A stretch of DNA of 64,000 nucleotides from Poecilobothrus nobilitatus (Eukaryota > Arthropoda > Insecta > Diptera > Dolichopodidae). The position numbers and the translations under genes were made by a program. Under the pieces are notes generated by a model. That model did no database searches. It was not told where the DNA came from and worked only from the letters and a program-made list of their open reading frames with translations. Of the stretch, positions 58,955 to 64,000 are shown piece after piece. The stretch lies in the NCBI GenBank assembly GCA_947095535.1, contig OX352774.1:66464416-66528415 (forward strand), given 5' to 3'. Position 1 is the stretch's first letter, and each line of letters opens with the position of its first letter.

Positions 58955-58990
58955 TTTACTTTAACTTCTTTTTTTTTTTAGGTAAATCTA
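58955..58990 (+). other. Candidate recursive (zero-length exon) splice site
   Basis: GCTTTACTTTAACTTCTTTT runs on into TTTTTTAG joined directly to GTAAATC, AG/GT boundary at 58981/58982. Long pyrimidine tract and usable 5' splice site back to back. Confidence 0.25.
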
Positions 58991-60679
58991 ACTTTGAACT
59001 TTCTTTAAAGGCATTTTTAATAAATATCTAGTACATTAATATTTATATCATCTTTAAAAAGTCCTTTTTCATATTAATTTATATATTTTTAAAAACAAAA
59101 TAAAAACATTTAAAACAAATTTTAGAGCAAAAATTTTTCTTTTTAAAGAATTTGGTTTCAATATAAAACAAAAGTTCATTATAATGTTGTTCCACTGTAC
59201 TTTAATATTATTTAAAATATATATAATATATAATTTTAAAATATACAAAAGGTACTTAAATAAATACACCTGTAATATATTACAATGAAATGTGAAATAT
59301 AAAAAGAAGAAAAAAACAAAAAACAAAAATATCAACAAAAATTTTTGAATTATTACCATTGTGTTATATTAAATTCAAAGAACCATAACCTAAATACATT
59401 ATGTTATCAGAATATATTTTCAAATAAATCTGTTATATTTTTTGACATTTCCAAAGGGGCAATCTTTTTTAATCGAAAAACAATTTTTATTATATGAATT
59501 TTATTAGCTAACTATACAAATTATATATAGGTATAAATTTTTTATTTAAATTGTTTCAAATAAAGAATAAAATAAAATCTTTTAAGTATTAAAAACAACA
59601 AACTTAATAATAAATGGTAAAAAAAAAAATTCAAAATGTGATATCAACCCCGGTTTTGAATTTTGAAATTTTAAAAGTCATCCACCTAAAACTAATTGAA
59701 ACAAGATGCTAAAAAAGATACTTAGACATTTATATATTAATCATAAAACTCAAAATAATTGTAAAGATTTTTTCTTGTCAGACATTTTTGGCATTTATAA
59801 AAAGTTCAGAAAGTCAAAGATGGTATATAACGAAAATATTCCGTATGATGTCTTTATCAGCAGTCGCGGAATATCATGATAAAATATTAATAAAAAAATT
59901 TTTCGTTTTATTAATTGTACTACAGTTACCTCAACACTTACTTCACTCAACTTTCCTTCTGGTAAACACCTGGTTCAAAGAAATTAAAAAACTTATGCCC
60001 AAATAAAACTCAAATAAATTTCAAAAAAAAAAAAAAACAAAGGTAATATCTAAATTTATTCATAATATTCTTTCTAACCTCAATAATATTAAAAAGGTAT
60101 TTCAAATCCCTTTTATTTCAATTCTTAAACTTTCTTATTCCAAATTTTCTATTAAAGGCCCGACATTATGGTTTGGTTTAGAATTAAGGTAAACTTCTCT
60201 TCTGTTTGATGTCGTTTCATTATTTCCACACAACACCCTCACGCAAAAAAAACAACATCCTTATTATCTTTTGACCAATATAAAAGACAAAAATTTTTAT
60301 ATATATTAATCCTAGCTATTAATCCTAATATATTAACTTTGTTAATTTCTCGTATAAAATGTGAATGAGATCTAGAGCAATTAGTGATAAATCAGATAAA
60401 TTTGAACATTTACAAAATAAAAATTAAAAGTCTTCTAAAATTCTTATTGTTTTGCAAACAATTTTCTTAACATTTTTTTAAAATAAAAATTAATTGTGAA
60501 TAATCAGCAATTTAAACATATTTTTTTAAAACCATTCTCTTGTAGGTCTATATGAAACATGAAAGGTCACAAACAATACCACATAAAACTTCACACATAT
60601 ATACCTAAACAGGAAAGCTGCGTGCACGTTTTCACAACAAGAACTATGATGAAAAAAAAAGGAAACATTTATATACATC
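58991..60679. other. A/T-rich non-coding stretch
   Basis: No gene recognised. The 59788-60006 frame (starts MAFIKSSESQRWYITKIFRM) has fairly normal codons and a mid hydrophobic part but no motif I know; it may be an old transposon piece. The rest is simple A/T-rich DNA. Confidence 0.45.
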
Positions 60680-60689
60680 TAAATTCGGC

Positions 60690-60905
60690 GGAGAAAATGA
60701 AGGTAGATAGGTCACAAGAAAACCTAATGAAAACATAGTAAAACTGTTCTTTGAATAGAATACCAAGCGCATGAAACCTGTAGGAACACCCAAAAGAACG
60801 TGGAAAACAACAGTATTGGATCAGGCAGGGTCTCTGAATAAAGTATGACCACAAATCAAACGTCCAGCCAATTATTACGACAACTGGAAACATTTTGTGT
60901 ACTCC
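60690..60905 (+). pseudogene. Probable LINE C-terminal remnant
   Basis: Plus strand: LFFE, stop, NTKRMKPVGTPKRTWKTT, VLDQAGSLNKV, stop, PQIKRPANYYDNWKHF, VYSLCI. The PVG.PK.TW...V..DAG.L....A..R..W..FV..L pattern matches the end of many insect reverse transcriptases. Stops break it, so it is dead. It is followed by AGAAGAAGAAAGAAGG. The minus-strand frame 60669-60893 is the shadow of this remnant. Confidence 0.5.
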
Positions 60906-61045
60906 CTATGTATACTAATTTAAAGGAAATAGAAGAAGAAAGAAGGTCTTCTTAAAATTAGAATACTAATGTTAGCCGATTTGACTAACACATAGGAAAT
61001 TTGTTGCTCTTCCTCTCTGATTCTCAATGAATCGTTCTCATTTTT

Positions 61046-61103
61046 AGCACATTTTCAAAAAACTTTGAAAATATGTGCTTATTAGTTTCACTTTGTCCGT
61101 CCG
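61046..61103 (-). repeat. Hairpin/GACG element, 3' terminus only
   Basis: The terminal hairpin (61046-61079: AGCACATTTTCAAA..TTTGAAAATATGTGCT, with a 2-base bulge) is followed by TTAGTTTCACTTTGTCCGTCCG, the reverse of the 3' end of the 1-1293 element. Beyond 61103 the match stops, and a second, longer copy begins at 61229. Confidence 0.75.
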
Positions 61104-61228
61104 TTTTTTTGTAATTTTTTGTATTCATCTGTACCTTTTAGACTTTAAAGTTTAGTCATATTTATTTTGTGATAATAAGACAGAAATCAAATCCTGTAAA
61201 GGAAGAATTCCTATTTTTGTTGCTTTTT

Positions 61229-61585
61229 ACCACATTTTTTAAATGATTATTGAAAAATTTGCTTATTAATTTCACTCTATGCGTCCATCCGTCTGTCTGT
61301 CTGTTTACAAAACTTCTACACTGGTAAAGATAGAGTAATGACATTTTAACCATGGGCAGATCTTATAAAAAAATGAATGTTAAAGCACAACTTATTTATG
61401 TAGCCCCATCGATTACGTATAGCTGCAACCCCTCAAACTTTGTAAAATTCCAATTTTTGAGAAGTCCTGTTTAAGATTTATTCGGCATAAATAATTGAAA
61501 ATTTACTATATTTAGACACTTAGGCATCTGTACAAATTTTTTCGAAGTAAAACATAAATATTTAAACTTCAACTTTATGTTTTTA
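61229..61585 (-). repeat. Hairpin/GACG element, longer minus-strand copy
   Basis: In reverse order: hairpin (61230-61263, ACCACATTTTTTAAATG..TGAAAAATTTGCT), TTAATTTCACTC, a decayed GACG tract (CCATCCGTCTGTCTGTCTG), TTTACAAAACTTCTACAC, TTTTAACCATGGGCAGATCT, TAGCCCCATCGATTACG, AGCTGCAACCCCTCAAACTTT, AAATTTACTATATTTAGACA, CTTAGGCATCTGTACAAATT. Compared with 1-1293, part of the body is deleted. Confidence 0.7.
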
Positions 61586-62005
61586 GAATAGTTTTTCTTC
61601 ATTATAAAGTGTTTCTTTAAAACTGAAGAAACTGTATCTTGATTTTTCATAAATTTTCATACATATAAAATTAAAAGTAAACTTAGAAACTTTAACGCAA
61701 GTAACAATTCTAAACTGTTTTGAATGTCTTTTGGAAAATGCCCACTTTGAAAAACTTTTTGTTTATATTCTGACTCGTGACTTTTTGCTTTTGAATTTAT
61801 AAAAATATGTTTTTTTAACTCTTATTTTTTTTTCCTTTTTGTGTCCTCAGTAATACCTAATTAAAATTTTAGAGAACACATTTACTCTGTTAAACTAGGA
61901 TTTTTTGAATCAGGGTTTCAATAACCAAACAAATTATTAGGGGATAATAGGGGACTATTTTAAATGCTTTGCTGTTACAATATGTATGTAAAGAAGTAAT
62001 TGGGA

Positions 62006-62156
62006 GAGATTATAAAGTTGAACTCAAAATCAGAATATTCCCTTTTTCCAGAATATTTACATGTATATCTTTCAGCGACATTTTGAATTAGGAGAAATTA
62101 TAGAATTGGATTATGGAAAAAGCGTATAACCCTGACTTTGTAGCCAACTGTCAAAA
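62006..62156 (+). repeat. Second copy of the 10.9-kb internal module
   Basis: Collinear with 10886-11036 (see there), including GCGTATAACCCTGACTTTGT next to GCCAACT. No inverted ends like those at 10.56/11.24 kb are seen around it, so the module is a repeat in its own right. Confidence 0.6.
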
Positions 62157-64000
62157 TTCTTGCTAAAAATTTTTTATACATACATATATTTCAACATCAA
62201 AGAATTTATTAGAAGGTATTTTTATAAGCATTTTCCTAATAAAATCCATTTTCTCTAATTAAAAAAAAAAATTTTCTTGACCTTCGCGAAGATTTAATAG
62301 AATGATTTTATAGTCGTATAAGAAACACTCCTCAAAATCATAAGTAAAAGTTGCGAGATTAAAATAATATTGAGATCTTCCAACTACTAAACAAATCTCA
62401 ACTGTTAAAAAAGTTAAAAAAAAAACAGAGAATTTATAAAAATAACAAATAGAGCAATGTCAAATGCGTTGATCCTTCCAATTATTGTCTACTTCTTAAT
62501 TAACTTAGAAAATATTATGTATATATACATGATTGGCTTAAAGAGGCAAATGCAAAGCAAAATTTTATAAAAAAAAAAAACAACTATAAAAAAATAAGTA
62601 TCTATTTAATGCGATTGTCTTTAAATATCATATTAAGGTTCTTTAAGATTCATATTAAGGTTTCGCCATTTAAGATTATTGATTTAATCATGGGTTTTGA
62701 AAATATTCAATTTCAAATTTCAAAAGAATTTTATTTTTATTTTCAAAGGATTATTTTTTGATTGAGCAATGATTTTAATGAATAAAAATTATTAAGTTGC
62801 TTAAATAAATCGCTCATTTACTACAGGTTAAAAACTAAATACTTTAATGAGAAAAGGGATTATTTGTCAAACAACATGAAAAATAAGTACATAGATTAAA
62901 CAAAAAAAAAAAAAAAAAAAAACAGTAAAAACAATTATGAAAATTCTTTGAAAATTTATAACCGGAACATCTAAGATAAAAGACACCACCATTTCATAAA
63001 TGGTTTGAAACTTTTTATTGTACACTAAAAAAAAAATTTAAATTATTATACATGAACATTTTTATATATGTATACATAATAATAAAATTGTATTTGTTTC
63101 TGAATCAATGTATTTAAAACCTATGTTTTTCATAAATTTAAATTTCCTTTTTTTTTTTCCTTCTTCTTTTATATATTTACTGCGCTTATATAATTTTTAA
63201 TATTTCCCATAGCGTATTTCTTATATCATTTCTGATTAACTTTTTGAGTTTTAAACATTAAGGAAAAGGTTTACTGCAGGTTATAGGTTACAAGTATAAA
63301 ATTTAAAAAAGGAAAAATAAAATATATAAATTTTTTTGCTGTTTTATATTTTATTTGTTTGTTTTTCCCTTTTTTATTATTATTTTGTTTACAAAAGGTG
63401 CGTAATTGAATTCATTGTGTTTGAAATTGTGAAAAAAAAAAAAAAAAAATGTTTAAAAATAAGCAGAACAGAAACAAAGAAAAAGAAATATTATTCAAAG
63501 GAGAAGAAATAAATATAAAAAAAAATTATTTTCTTTTGTAGGTACCTACATATTATATACAGTGAATTAAAAAAAATATTGTATCTTTTGATTTACATGA
63601 ATTTTTTCATTTTTCTAATAGTATCACTTTTTTTTAACCGGTATGAAAATATGTTCATGGATACAATAACTTTGCCATTACTTTTATGACATCTTGAAGG
63701 ATTTGAACTAGATGGAGATTTAAGTATATAGATCGGATCAGAATCGAAGGGAATACACAAAGGAGTTACGAGCTATTAAGATGACCTTATTACATACGGT
63801 ACTTTATATCTCCAAATTTTCTAATATATATGCAATTAGGACCCATGCCGCTTATGTAGTCGCTCATCTAGTGGCCGAAATGCATTACAAAATATTCTTA
63901 ACATTTTGTAGTATTTTACTTAAACCGTTCTATTTTCTTATCTACGACAGTATACAGGAATCAATTTTCTATAATATTGTACTGGTATAATATTGTAAAG
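62157..64000. other. A/T-rich stretch to the window end
   Basis: No gene recognised. A/T homopolymers near 62905, 63142 and 63430. TTCTTTTGTAG|GTACCTA at 63530-63548 is another AG|GT junction. 63655-63800 has more normal complexity (CATCTTGAAGGATTTGAACTAGATGG, ATCGGATCAGAATCGAAGGG) and may belong to a repeat. The 63781-63990 frame (starts MTLLHTVLYISKFSNIYAIR) carries no motif and nearly reaches the window end. Confidence 0.45.

Noticed and set aside
60669..60893. 74-codon minus-strand frame
   Set aside because: It is the antisense of the LINE C-terminal remnant, which reads convincingly on the plus strand.
63781..63990. 69-codon plus-strand frame near the right edge
   Set aside because: No motif or start context of note, and no splice or promoter signal ties it to a gene; the surrounding sequence may be repeat.

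Overview
The window looks like insect nuclear DNA, most likely from a fly with a large, very A+T-rich genome (order and species are inferred). By eye it is about four-fifths A+T. It is full of T and A homopolymers of 10-20 bases and (TA)n tracts. It carries tRNA-derived SINEs, decayed LINE reverse-transcriptase and RNase H tails, MITE-like elements and tandem arrays. No bacterial, plasmid or phage gene organisation is present: no operons, no ribosome-binding sites, no long ORFs. I see no complete, recognisable protein-coding gene. Almost every open frame over 60 codons is a translated poly-T or poly-A tract (Phe/Leu/Ile or Lys/Asn) or part of a repeat. The setting that fits best is one or more very long introns, or intergenic DNA.

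Layout. 1-1293: an interspersed element with a 477-bp direct duplication, a (GACG)n tract and a terminal hairpin. Relatives lie at 5.6, 21.1 and 61.0-61.6 kb. 2.5-10 kb: SINEs and a LINE RNase H remnant. 10.56-11.24 kb: a foldback/MITE element carrying a module also found at 62 kb. 17.5-19.06 kb: an element with inverted TTTATACCCTA-type ends and a six-copy array of about 142 bp; its left part recurs at 23.3 kb and, in fragment, at 13.2 kb. 23.9 kb: a 65-codon orphan ORF with ordinary codon composition. 25.8-28 kb: SINEs, including a facing pair, and a 33-bp minisatellite. 30-37 kb: a T-homopolymer sea with short islands of normal complexity. The islands include a possible exon at 33252-33371, a CCAAT/GC-box island at 33961-34060, a zero-length-exon splice motif on the minus strand at 34758/34759, and a possible microexon at 34872. 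37-50 kb: mostly plain A/T-rich DNA with two SINEs, a 40.1-kb orphan ORF, a TTCCCA-type short repeat and a LINE tail. 51-57 kb: a second T/A homopolymer block, two nested terminal-inverted-repeat candidates and a perfect 20-bp hairpin. 58-62.2 kb: two LINE tails and old repeat copies.

The parts do not work together as a pathway. The evolutionary content is at least two SINE families, two or more non-LTR lineages that could have mobilised them, and several non-autonomous DNA-element or satellite-like families. The most interesting non-repeat signals are possible splice-related sites: recursive splice motifs and poly-T-flanked tiny exons. These need RNA evidence before any gene model is drawn. 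All coordinates were read by eye and repeat boundaries are approximate.
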